Of a stretch of 64,000 bases of DNA, positions 1 to 7,184 are shown piece by piece. How positions within the stretch are numbered: position 1 is the stretch's first letter; the number at the start of each line of letters is the position of its first letter. The position numbers and the translations under genes were made by a program. The stretch lies in contig RECD01000164.1 of NCBI GenBank assembly GCA_007694185.1, forward strand, positions 1 through 64,000, given 5' to 3'. A model generated the notes under the pieces. That model was not told the origin of the DNA, searched no databases, and saw only the letters and a program-made list of their open reading frames with translations. This DNA is from Planctomycetaceae bacterium (GTDB taxonomy: Bacteria; Planctomycetota; Planctomycetia; Pirellulales; Pirellulaceae).

Positions 1-112
1 TTACGATCAGATCACCGAGCAGATGGCGGCGGTTGATAGTTGACCTCGGGTCCTCCAGATCGCGAAATTCAACGAGAATGGAATCGACGTCTTCAAACAG
101 AATATCGGGCAT
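1..112 (-). CDS. ISAs1-family transposase, N-terminal part (cut by window edge)
   Basis: Reading leftward from the ATG at 110-112, the frame stays open to the window edge. The visible 37 residues contain EFRDLEDPR followed by INRRHLLGDLIV. This is the pattern of the transposase-associated N-terminal domain of ISAs1/H-repeat elements (DDE_Tnp_1-associated), where an acidic DPR motif precedes an R-H/R-L/P-L stretch leading into a hydrophobic helix. In the family this domain precedes a DDE nuclease domain, which would lie outside the window. Whether the gene is intact cannot be judged. Its neighbourhood is full of other element remnants, which fits a hot spot for insertion. Confidence 0.6.
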   Translation of the reverse strand, partial: MPDILFEDVDSILVEFRDLEDPRSTINRRHLLGDLIV

Positions 113-645
113 GATTCGGTGTCCGGAGTAGCGAGCAGGATCGGGTTCGTCCGCCGCTAATCATCGCCGAAAATGGCGCCGTGCGCGCCCTCCCCCCCTG
201 GTTTCCCTAAATTGCCCAAATTGCGCGTTGGCCCTGGGGGGGCGTTACTTCCCGGCAGAGCCCTATCTTCCGACCAGATAAAATCACTGTAGTTCGCAAT
301 TGACGTTGTGGATTTGTAATCCCGAATTTTTCATTCAGGGGTTTTTCGGGTGGAGAAGGGGAGTGCGTCGTTCGGTTTTTGTGTCGACTGGGAATATTTG
401 GGGCCAACGGCTGACCTCAAGGCGCAATGCCCTCTACCCCCAGAACGCGTTTCTCGACGATGGATTCCCTTACCAGCGAAGCACTTCGCTCAGGTGAGCG
501 GCTCCTTCGGAAGGTGCCACACATTTTTCAGGCTGTTCGTAATCGCGCCAGGTGCGGACAGTGCTAGGCAAGTCGCTGGAGGGCCTTCTGGCGGATCGGC
601 ATGGCTGACGGTAAAAAGCGGGGGCCATGCCTACCGCTTGAACTG
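113..645. other. Gene-less stretch left of the IS21-like remnant
   Basis: Several ORFs of 60-130 codons cross this stretch on both strands, but none shows a recognisable domain, a ribosome-binding site or a plausible start. The only structure I can support is an inverted copy of the GTGGCACCTTCC repeat at 502-530. The rest looks like decayed insertion-sequence DNA. Confidence 0.5.
502..530 (-). repeat. REP-like GTGGCACCTTCC element, inverted copy
   Basis: The plus strand reads CTCCTTCGGAAGGTGCCAC and then ACATTTTTCA. Its reverse complement matches the AAAAAATGGGTGGCACCTTCCGAAG units at 4231-4310 with few differences. The core CCTTCGGAAGG is itself palindromic. It is one of three places in the first 4.4 kb that carry this repeat, all close to RAYT-derived sequence. 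Confidence 0.6.
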
Positions 646-673
646 TGTCAGGCTGCCGCCGACGAGGTATCAG

Positions 674-718
674 TTGGCGCCCAAACGGTACCACCGATTG
701 GCGCCTGAAACGGTACCA
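674..718 (+). repeat. Two direct terminal repeats, TTGGCGCC-NN-AAACGGTACCA
   Basis: Copy one spans 674-693 and copy two 698-718. They share TTGGCGCC and AAACGGTACCA, separated by CA in copy one and TG with one extra A in copy two, at a period of about 24 bp. They lie about 70 bp upstream of an IstA-like start. IS21 elements carry such repeats at their ends as transposase-binding sites. Confidence 0.6.
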
Positions 719-789
719 GTTGATCCCTCACCCTCGGCTCTCGTCTGATGAACGGCTTTCTTCCCTGAAAGCCTACCCACGAGTGCCCC

Positions 790-900
790 ATGGCGAGTCA
801 ACTGGCGACGGATAAGTCCTTTGCAATCAAAAACTTACGACCCGCCGGCTACTCCGAGCGGCGAATCGCTCGGAGTCTCACGCGGAGCCGTTCGACGCCC
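790..900 (+). pseudogene. istA: istA 5' fragment, frameshifted (IS21 family)
   Basis: From the ATG at 790 the frame gives MASQLATDKSFAIKN, then GYSERRIARSL. This is the N-terminal helix-turn-helix region I associate with planctomycete IS21 transposases. The expected continuation SLGVSRGAVRR lies in another frame from 867. The break coincides with CTCGGAGT at 869-876. An intact gene needs that 8-mer twice in tandem to read ARSLGVSRG, so loss of one copy by slippage explains the shift. After about residue 37 no resemblance remains. Confidence 0.5.
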
Positions 901-936
901 CGAGGCAAACGGCGCCGACGGCTCTCGTCGGTCAGT

Positions 937-975
937 CGCCAGCAGCCTCGCTAGCTTCGGCGGTACCTTCACGTT
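937..975 (-). pseudogene. RAYT 3'-end scrap
   Basis: Read on the minus strand this 39-bp segment encodes NVKVPPKLARLLA. It aligns without gaps to positions 3735-3773 of the intact RAYT gene, which encodes NAKLPPRLAKLLA; by my count about 33 of 39 bases agree. Neighbouring sequence on either side does not continue the match. It is a second, diverged RAYT relic joined directly to the IS21-like fragment. Confidence 0.5.
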
Positions 976-1204
976 GGACGGAGGCGAGAGCTTCCATGCG
1001 TCTGGGAATCCAGCCGAGTCCATTGTCGCTGCAGGGTAGGCGCATTAAAACAGACAGCTCACTTTGCCTGCGCATCGCAGCTTGCCAGGATTCCTTGTAG
1101 AAACCGCCGATTTTTCTAAAAGTTTAAGGCCGTCGAAGAGATTCAATCGCGTTAAATTGCCGTTTTTGCCGAGAAATTAGATGCGACTACCCTGATTGTC
1201 GCTG
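976..1204. other. Intergenic stretch, no feature seen
   Basis: I see no coding sequence, repeat or structured element that I can support here. The second half, 1100-1200, is somewhat richer in A and T than its surroundings. It lies just beyond the 3' end of the minus-strand secreted protein gene. Confidence 0.4.
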
Positions 1205-2338
1205 CTAGGGGATCTCATCAGCGATCGGTCCGATGTAGCTCTTGGAGATCACCAAGTTATCGAAGTACACGATGTACTCGTCGACCTCGCTATCACGGTA
1301 GCTGCGTTCGGAAAGAAACCATTGTAGCTGCGCGCGGTTGATTTTAAGACTTTCGTGCGTTCGCCAACTGAAACCTTCGAAGGGCTGGGGGTTAGCGAAG
1401 TTCTCGAAAAACTGCCCGCGGGTGAAGAAATTCTCACGGAGCCAGCGACCTTGAGGCGAACCGGGTTTCCAGTGCCCGTAGTTGATCCCATCAATCCAGA
1501 ACGCCATCTCGCCGTCGTGCTCACCGACTTGGTTGAGTTTTATCATGTACTCGACGCAGATCCACGAGTCGCGTTCAAGCCGCGGCGTCTTCTTGGGATA
1601 GCCGAAGTTGTTGCCATAGTAAGCGCTGGGGCGACCATCCGACTTGCCCTCGGGTGTCTGCCAACTGCGCATTTCATGCCAGTATGTGTAGAACTGCCAG
1701 TAGCCGTCGGGGTTCTTGGGCGGTTCCAGCGTCGTGCCGAACGAACCGTTTTCGTCGCCGGGCGGGCGACGACCGGCCCCGCCACCCCAACGAAATTCAT
1801 AGGTCGGCGTGTTGCCTCCGACGTTGATGAAATGGTGCGGCATAGCGGTGTTCTTGTCGAAACGGACATAGACACGAACAAAAATCTGCTCAGCGCCTTC
1901 ATCCCACTGAATGCTCAGGTCGCCGCCTTCGTCCGCGCCTTTGGTGGCGACGATCCTGGCCGCCGCCCCACCGGTTCGGGCTAGGTCCGAATCCTCAATC
2001 AGCGACACGCCACGGCGTCGCGGGCGCAGGGGTGCTTCGATGCCTTTGGTGAAATCGGTGGCGTAGATCACATCGGGGTGTTCAGCAATGCCCTTGTCGC
2101 CGGGATACTGCGCCGCGACGCCACGGCCTTCGGGTTGTCGATATCGGGCTTCCTCGGCCAATGACTGGCCGACGAGCAGGCATGCGGCGATGAGGATCCA
2201 CTCACGGCGGAAGGCGAAATCCTTGCCGGTGATGTGATCAACGCCAGCAAGAAACACCCGCCGGGCGTACCGCAGCACGGCATGCACAATGCCAATCTCG
2301 GCTGCATGAAACTGGTCAAAGCAAACAGGTCTACCCAT
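1205..2338 (-). CDS. Secreted jelly-roll (polysaccharide-lyase-like) protein with a RAYT-derived start
   Basis: Residues 1-48 match the start of the neighbouring RAYT transposase (31 of 48 identical by my count, from MGRP to FRREWI). Then comes a signal-peptide core, LIAACLLVG, with LAEE after it. The rest (about residues 75-377) is Trp/Tyr/Gly-rich with YATDFTKG near the start and VYFDNLVISKSYIG at the end. That is the pattern of concanavalin-like or polysaccharide-lyase-like jelly-roll domains, probably acting outside the cytoplasm. No catalytic residues can be assigned. I chose the Met at 2338 because GGGGGA sits six bases upstream and it aligns with the RAYT start; an in-frame ATG at 2356 is possible. 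No in-frame ATG lies near the signal peptide itself, so the transposase piece supplies the start. Confidence 0.6.
   Translation of the reverse strand: MGRPVCFDQFHAAEIGIVHAVLRYARRVFLAGVDHITGKDFAFRREWILIAACLLVGQSLAEEARYRQPEGRGVAAQYPGDKGIAEHPDVIYATDFTKGIEAPLRPRRRGVSLIEDSDLARTGGAAARIVATKGADEGGDLSIQWDEGAEQIFVRVYVRFDKNTAMPHHFINVGGNTPTYEFRWGGGAGRRPPGDENGSFGTTLEPPKNPDGYWQFYTYWHEMRSWQTPEGKSDGRPSAYYGNNFGYPKKTPRLERDSWICVEYMIKLNQVGEHDGEMAFWIDGINYGHWKPGSPQGRWLRENFFTRGQFFENFANPQPFEGFSWRTHESLKINRAQLQWFLSERSYRDSEVDEYIVYFDNLVISKSYIGPIADEIP
2195..2338 (-). mobile_element. Captured 5' end of a RAYT transposase gene
   Basis: This segment encodes the RAYT-like first 48 residues of the downstream secreted protein. 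Homology to the intact RAYT (2781 onward) begins at its start codon and stops abruptly after GTGAGTGGAT, at about 2195. The two copies differ at about a third of residues, so this is not a recent duplicate of the neighbour but a piece of a related RAYT. Repeat DNA of the GTGGCACCTTCC type lies just upstream at 2383-2455. Confidence 0.6.
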
Positions 2339-2382
2339 GCTAAATCCCCCATCCAAAGAAACGATCGTCGCAGTCTACATGA

Positions 2383-2455
2383 GGGCGGTACCTTCCGTCA
2401 AACCGGTAAGTGGGTGGCGCCTTCCAAGCCAGCAAAGTGGGTGTCATCTTCAGCT
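2383..2455 (+). repeat. Diverged GTGGCACCTTCC repeat cluster
   Basis: Three imperfect units are visible: GGCGGTACCTTCCGTC, then GTGGGTGGCGCCTTCCAAG, then GTGGGTGTCATCTTCAGC. They resemble the better preserved units at 4231-4310 and lie immediately upstream of the RAYT-derived gene start at 2338. They are degraded and their boundaries are approximate. Confidence 0.5.
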
Positions 2456-2486
2456 ATCCCCTTCCTGCGGCTTTTGAGTCAAGGCT

Positions 2487-2690
2487 TTACGGCATAACCG
2501 CCTCCACAGCATCAATACCAATAAGTTCCCGGGTATTCAGGCGAACAGACTGACAAAACGCAATTACACAATCTTTTAATTTGGACTCATCCACCACCTT
2601 TTTGTAGTCTAAAGGATGATCGATCGATCCAACTCGATATCCATCTGGATCCAATTGAAGTATAATTTGCGGTCCTTCGTCTGCTTCCAT
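2487..2690 (-). CDS. Small hypothetical protein, probably truncated by the RAYT unit
   Basis: The frame from the ATG at 2688-2690 encodes 67 residues beginning MEADEGPQIILQLD and ending GIDAVEAVMP. The composition is balanced, with Asp, Lys and Val, and the DNA is visibly AT-richer than its neighbours, unlike the surrounding shadow ORFs. The same frame stays open upstream into the antisense of the RAYT gene, where protein-like character is lost at about 2740. I infer that this is the 3' end of an older gene whose 5' part was replaced when the RAYT unit arrived. No family is recognised. Confidence 0.4.
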   Translation of the reverse strand: MEADEGPQIILQLDPDGYRVGSIDHPLDYKKVVDESKLKDCVIAFCQSVRLNTRELIGIDAVEAVMP

Positions 2691-2769
2691 GAGGCCGTGA
2701 GGTGACACCCACGTTTTTCTTGCGTTTGGTATAGCGGGCTGATCTAATTTGGCAATCTTCTCGTTTCCT

Positions 2770-2776
2770 GGAGGTG
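2770..2776 (+). promoter_or_regulatory. Shine-Dalgarno site GGAGGTG of the RAYT gene
   Basis: GGAGGTG ends four bases before the ATG at 2781 and fixes the RAYT start there. The related but diverged gene start at 2338 has GGGGGA at a comparable place. Confidence 0.6.
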
Positions 2777-2780
2777 TTTC

Positions 2781-3947
2781 ATGGGTAGGCCCGCTCGGTC
2801 TGATCAGTTCATCCCTGACGAAATCGCTGTCGTTCACGCCGTCCAACGCTGTGTCCGCCGGGCGTTTCTTGCCGGAGTCGATCCGGTCTCCGGCAAGGAC
2901 TATTCTTTCCGACGTGAGTGGATTCGCAGACGTATGGAAGCCCTCGCTTCCGTCTTCGGCGTCGATGTGCTGACCTACGCCGTGATGAGCAACCACCTCC
3001 ACCTGATCCTCCGCAACCGACCCGATGTCGTCGCCCAGTGGTCCGACGAGGAGGTCGCGATCCGGTGGCTGCGAGTTTTTCCCGGCCGCAGGCTCGAGGA
3101 ACACCTTGCCGAACCGACCCAGAACGACGTCCAAATGCTGGTCAACCAACCCGAAAGGTTGGCGCTGATCCGCCGGCGGTTGTCGGATATCTCCTGGTTC
3201 ATGCGGGCCCTTTCCGAACCGATCGCCCGGATGGCCAACCGGCAAGAGGAATGCACAGGGCGTTTTTGGGAAGGTCGATTCAAGGCGCTGCGGATCGTCG
3301 ACGAAGCGGGATTACTGGCCTGCGCCATGTACGTCGATCTGAACCCGGTGCGGGCCGCGATGGTGTCCAAGCCCGAAGCGGCAATCCACACTTCGGCGTA
3401 CGATCGGTACCGAGGGGAACGGGGCGAGATGATCGACTCTGCGGCGTTTGACTTGGTGCCGATCGATACAGCAGGGGCGGGGAAAGAGATCCGCGAGACG
3501 CCGGTAGCGGTGTTGAAGGCGAAACGGCGTGCGAAGAAGCGGACGCCAACGGGACGCCGCATTCGGCGTGACGAATGGCTGGCACCGCTGCAACTCGATC
3601 CGCAGATACTCTCGCATCAGCCCGAGGTACACACGTCGGGACTGCGGGCAAGCGACAAGGGGTTTTTGCGGCTCAGTTGGCGGGACTACTTCGAGTTGCT
3701 GCGATGGACGGCGCAGCAGGTTTTTGACGGGGTGAACGCGAAGTTGCCGCCGAGGCTGGCGAAGCTGCTGGCGTCGCAGGGAATCGACGCGTCGATGTGG
3801 CGTGAGCTGGTGTGGAATTTCAAGAAGTACTTTGGTCGTGGATCGTGTGCGGGATCGTCGCCGGCGATGGCCGAAGACGCGCAGCGTCACGGCCGAGGTT
3901 GGCACCGCGGTCAAAAGGCCGCACGGGCGTTTTTCGTCGCGGCGTAA
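2781..3947 (+). CDS. REP-associated tyrosine transposase (RAYT, Y1/IS200-like superfamily)
   Basis: This 388-residue protein belongs to the Y1 HUH nuclease superfamily. It has the metal-binding HUH motif as NHLHLIL (His72 and His74), then FWEGRFKA and YVDLNPVRA, whose Tyr184 is the likely nucleophile by family comparison. Enzymes of this group nick and rejoin single-stranded DNA at palindromic repeats and are usually single-copy domesticated transposases without terminal repeats of their own. The C-terminal third, with PPRLAKLLA and WNFKKYFGRG, is longer than in enterobacterial RAYTs. I know this tail from planctomycete relatives. Palindromic repeats lie at 2383-2455 and 4231-4310, a typical setting. 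It appears intact. Confidence 0.85.
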   Translation: MGRPARSDQFIPDEIAVVHAVQRCVRRAFLAGVDPVSGKDYSFRREWIRRRMEALASVFGVDVLTYAVMSNHLHLILRNRPDVVAQWSDEEVAIRWLRVFPGRRLEEHLAEPTQNDVQMLVNQPERLALIRRRLSDISWFMRALSEPIARMANRQEECTGRFWEGRFKALRIVDEAGLLACAMYVDLNPVRAAMVSKPEAAIHTSAYDRYRGERGEMIDSAAFDLVPIDTAGAGKEIRETPVAVLKAKRRAKKRTPTGRRIRRDEWLAPLQLDPQILSHQPEVHTSGLRASDKGFLRLSWRDYFELLRWTAQQVFDGVNAKLPPRLAKLLASQGIDASMWRELVWNFKKYFGRGSCAGSSPAMAEDAQRHGRGWHRGQKAARAFFVAA

Positions 3948-4230
3948 AGGTCGCAAAGCCTGCCTGCTCACCTCGTTCGCATCACCGCTAGTCCAGACCG
4001 CAAGCCTGAGTCGATCTTCAGGGCGGGATATGGTTGCGCCATCACCCGCCCCCGGACTCATTCACAGGTCGAGAGCCAATAAAACCGTTTCACCGGCGTC
4101 GGCCTGACACGCTGAAATCTGCTGGTTTAAGCGTTGCCCCCGGCTGATCGCTGTCAGCCACGCCGATACGCCTGAGGCCCATCCTGAGAAACGCCCTACG
4201 CTGTCCGCACCTCGTGCCCATGCAGAATTC
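3948..4230. other. Gene-less stretch downstream of the RAYT gene
   Basis: No convincing coding sequence or RNA gene is visible between the RAYT stop and the repeat cluster that begins at about 4231. The 101-codon ORF crossing it is a continuation in another frame of the RAYT end and has no recognisable domain. Confidence 0.4.
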
Positions 4231-4310
4231 CAAAAAATGGGTGGCACCTTCCGGGGCACGGGTGGCAGCTTCCGGGGCACGCAAAAAATGGGTGGCACCT
4301 TCCGAAGGGG
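4231..4310 (+). repeat. REP-like cluster, three GTGGCACCTTCCGGGGCAC units
   Basis: Units start at about 4239, 4260 and 4289. The first and third are preceded by CAAAAAATGG, and the middle one reads GTGGCAGCTTCCGGGGCAC. The third runs into CCTTCCGAAGGGG, where CCTTCCGAAGG can pair with itself. The cluster sits about 290 bp after the RAYT stop. By analogy with REP/RAYT pairs it could be the substrate of that enzyme, but nothing here proves it. Confidence 0.65.
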
Positions 4311-4516
4311 GGGAGGGACCTTCGTGGGTGGCGTCTGTTGTGAGTGCCGAACGGATAGGCTGACGCCGGACGCGATATCTGAAAAACAGGAGCTTTGTTC
4401 GTCAGTCGCTCATGCAAGTAGCTAGAATGGGGGGAGTGATGGGGAAGAGCTCTCTCCTGATTCAAGTTCGCCTCGTCAGCTATTCTTGCTCCTGATCCTC
4501 TCTCGAGGAAACCAAG

Positions 4517-4762
4517 ATGAGCGCGGATTGGTATTTCATGAAGCGTCGTTGGTTCGGCTGGTTTGGCCCGCCGAGGAAGGTCGGTCCGTTTTCGGACCAT
4601 GATCTGTTGGAACGGATCGACCGAGGTGAAGTCACGCCCGAGACGTTGCTGATGAATCGCGTCAAGACCAAACAGCGATGGGTAAAGATGTCGACGATCG
4701 GTCCGGCGTACAAGCATTGGCGTCACCGGCATCGCGAAGCGCCTATTGAACATAGCGGGTGA
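4517..4762 (+). CDS. Small GYF-2-like domain protein
   Basis: The 81-residue protein fits one GYF_2-type domain. It begins with WYFMKRR, has GPFSDHDLLERIDRGEVTPETLLMN in the middle and ends with a RWVKMSTI segment. The W-Y start, GPFS and the G-E-V-T-P-E-T-L strand are the hallmark positions of this planctomycete-abundant domain, thought to bind peptides or lipids. GAGGAA at 4505-4510 supports the start. The last 20 bp overlap the 3' end of the convergent kinase gene. The role is unknown. Confidence 0.6.
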   Translation: MSADWYFMKRRWFGWFGPPRKVGPFSDHDLLERIDRGEVTPETLLMNRVKTKQRWVKMSTIGPAYKHWRHRHREAPIEHSG

Positions 4763-6839
4763 TGTCGATCATCACGCCGTGGATTTCGACGACGTCGCCC
4801 TGTTCGTTTTGCACCGGTTGTCCCCGAGCCACGGCGGTGTTCCAGCCTCCTTCGGGGCGGCGGTGTCGCAATTTCAACTCATAGACCGTTTTGTAGCGGG
4901 TCGTGTTGTCGATCGCTTCACGCAGTCGTTGGCGGTCTTCGGGGTGGATCAGTTCGAGGTATTCATCCAATCCTGGTGTGCCGTGCTCTTGCGGGGTCGA
5001 CATGATTTGGAACGACTCTTCGCTCCAACGCACCTCGCCGCTGGCGATGTTGAGCTGCCAAGCACCCAATTGGGCCAAGCGTTGCATTTCCTTGAGCTGC
5101 TGACGGCTCTGGGCCAGTTCTCGTTGGGCGCGGACGCGAAGGCCGATGTCGCGAAGGGTGAACAGAAAAAAGTCTTCGCCATCGACCTGAACCTTGGCGG
5201 AGCAGACCGCGATCTCCAGCGGGGAGCCGTCGTGGCGGAGGATCCGTGTCTCGAAGTCGTTGGCCCCCTCGGGCGCCGCCATCACTTCGACGAACCGATC
5301 TCGCAGTTCGGGGGTGGCCCAAAAGTGAAGGTCGAGCAACTTACGGCCGACGACGGCGGCGGATTCGAATCCGGTCAGCCGCTCAAACCGCCGGTTCGCT
5401 TCGACGATCTCGCCATCGGCCCAGCGGATCATCAATCCGGCGTCGGGTGCCTGGGTAAAGAGTTGAGAAAACCGTGACTCCCGCACCGCCTGTTCGGCAC
5501 GTGTTTCCCGCTGGGCACGGATGCGGGCCGCCATTTCCGAGTCGGCCTGACCCGCTTGGGCCAACAGGTCGAGTGCCAGATCGAAATCGCCGCTGGCCGC
5601 CGCGGCTCGGGCGTGAGCGGTTTGCAAGTCGGCCAGAGATTCGGCCGCTTCACGGTTCCCTGGCCAGGCGTCGAGCGATTCGCGGATCAGTGCTGCGGCG
5701 ACGCCATAATCGTTGTGCTTCGCTGCGGGACCGACCTTGCGAATCAGCCGTTCGGCGCGGCGTAACAGGTCGGTGCTCCGCTCGTGCTCCTTCTCCCGAT
5801 AGATCGCTTCGACGAAGGTCGCGACGTCGGGAAACCGATCCTCGGGCCGGGTCGCCATGGCCCGCAAGGCGACATCCAGCCAGCCGCTTCGCAAGCCGGT
5901 CTCACGGATCTCATTCTTCGCAGCCCGGCGGATGCATTCGAGCAGGTTGTCGCCATGGTGCGGCGTTTGGCCGGTCAGGATCCGGTAGAGCAACCCGCCC
6001 AACAGGTAGATATCGGTACGGATCGATTGCGAACGGGTATCCCCCATGGCCAGTTCGGGGGCCATGTAGGCGGGGGTTCCGCCGATCGCCATCGGTTGGT
6101 GTTTTGCCAGGTCGGCCGGGTCGAGAGAGAGGGCCAAGCCCCAGTCGGCCAGCAGCACCTCACCGAACCGCCCCAGCATCACGTTTTCCGGTTTGATGTC
6201 GCGATGGATCAATTCCCGCGAGTGGGCGTAGCGGATCGCGTCACACAACCTCAACAGCGTGCTCAGGTTTTCCTCGAACGACATCGTGTCGAGCGACCGG
6301 TCCCAGCTCGTCCCGTCGATCCGTTTCATCGAATAGAACAGTTCGCCCTCGGGGCCGGTCCCGAGTTCGTGCAGCGCGATCACGTTGGGATGATCCAGGC
6401 TTCCGATGGTCCGGGCTTCCAGCAGAAAGCGGCTCCGCGCCACCGTGTCTTTGGCCAACTCGTCCCGCAGCACCTTGACGGCGACCTCACGGTTGATCGC
6501 CCGTTGGTGGGCCTGGTAGACGACACCCGTGCCGCCGCTCCCCAATTCGCCGACCAACCGGTACTCGGTTTGCGAGTCGGGACGCTTGCCGGGACCGACC
6601 ATCTGCCGAAACGGGACGAAGCCTTCATCCAGCGGTGCTCCCTGCGAACCGCCGGTCATCGACAGCGGATTCCGTCCGTCACGCCACTCGGGATGATCGA
6701 TGCGGCTACGGCCCTGTGGGTCGATTTCCAACGTGACCGTCAACGAGGTCGCTTTGGAAGCGGTCGCTTGTTGAAGCAAATCGGGGTCGGCCAACAGCGT
6801 TGCCAGCAAGCCTTGGGAGGTGGCGGGAAATGGGTTCAT
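4743..6839 (-). CDS. Ser/Thr protein kinase with TPR-like linker and two PAS domains
   Basis: I chose the ATG at 6839 (698 residues) because the 86 codons upstream are Arg/Pro-rich with no domain. The kinase domain covers about 93-370: a glycine loop GSGGTG, Lys122, Glu141, HRDIKPEN at 212-219, and GTPAYMAPE. The magnesium loop reads DWG (232-234) instead of DFG, a change tolerated in some active bacterial kinases. A helical, repeat-like stretch (about 380-450) links to two PAS domains (about 455-580 and 580-698). The second ends in the PAC signature IHGVMIDIT. No membrane segment is seen, so it should be a cytoplasmic sensor kinase that phosphorylates proteins on Ser/Thr. The ligand is unknown. 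Confidence 0.85.
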   Translation of the reverse strand: MNPFPATSQGLLATLLADPDLLQQATASKATSLTVTLEIDPQGRSRIDHPEWRDGRNPLSMTGGSQGAPLDEGFVPFRQMVGPGKRPDSQTEYRLVGELGSGGTGVVYQAHQRAINREVAVKVLRDELAKDTVARSRFLLEARTIGSLDHPNVIALHELGTGPEGELFYSMKRIDGTSWDRSLDTMSFEENLSTLLRLCDAIRYAHSRELIHRDIKPENVMLGRFGEVLLADWGLALSLDPADLAKHQPMAIGGTPAYMAPELAMGDTRSQSIRTDIYLLGGLLYRILTGQTPHHGDNLLECIRRAAKNEIRETGLRSGWLDVALRAMATRPEDRFPDVATFVEAIYREKEHERSTDLLRRAERLIRKVGPAAKHNDYGVAAALIRESLDAWPGNREAAESLADLQTAHARAAAASGDFDLALDLLAQAGQADSEMAARIRAQRETRAEQAVRESRFSQLFTQAPDAGLMIRWADGEIVEANRRFERLTGFESAAVVGRKLLDLHFWATPELRDRFVEVMAAPEGANDFETRILRHDGSPLEIAVCSAKVQVDGEDFFLFTLRDIGLRVRAQRELAQSRQQLKEMQRLAQLGAWQLNIASGEVRWSEESFQIMSTPQEHGTPGLDEYLELIHPEDRQRLREAIDNTTRYKTVYELKLRHRRPEGGWNTAVARGQPVQNEQGDVVEIHGVMIDITRYVQ

Positions 6840-7184
6840 AGAAAAAAGACAGTGGGGCCGTTGCTTCGTGACGGGGATCGCCGGCTGGCGAAAGGCGGGG
6901 CGAGTGATCGGTCGGCGGGAAGCGAGTGGGTGGGATGAATGAACGGGCTTCAGTTGCGATGGGCATCCGCTGGGGAGGTTGGCATCGGCAGATCGGGAGT
7001 GAACTCGCTCGAGAGCTGGGAGAAACCCCCCGTTTCGGTCTTGTTCGCGTTTCCCTCCGGATGCTACGGTCCCAAAATCTGCCGGATGTTCTCTCAAAAT
7101 GTCCCGAACGGGGCTAACCGACCCGGAGGGAAAGTGGACCCGGCTAGCGAACCAGCCCGTGCCCCGGATTCGGGAATACCGCCG

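Larger units (their letters stand above)
646..900 (+). mobile_element. IS21-like element remnant: left end plus start of istA
   Basis: A candidate left terminus beginning TGTCAGG at about 646 is followed by two direct terminal repeats (674-718). Then comes the start of an IstA-like reading frame at 790. Multiple roughly 20-bp terminal repeats next to istA are typical of IS21-family ends. The coding part is frameshifted and stops resembling IstA at about 900; beyond it lies RAYT-derived sequence on the other strand. No istB and no right end are visible, so this is a dead fragment. The exact left boundary is a guess. Confidence 0.5.

Noticed and set aside
350-748. ORF of 132 codons near the left end
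   Set aside because: No start signal or domain, and it runs through the REP-like copy and the IS21-like end repeats.
6840-7097. 86-codon extension of the PAS kinase start
   Set aside because: Composition is Arg/Pro-rich and without structure; the ATG at 6839 begins a protein-like sequence.
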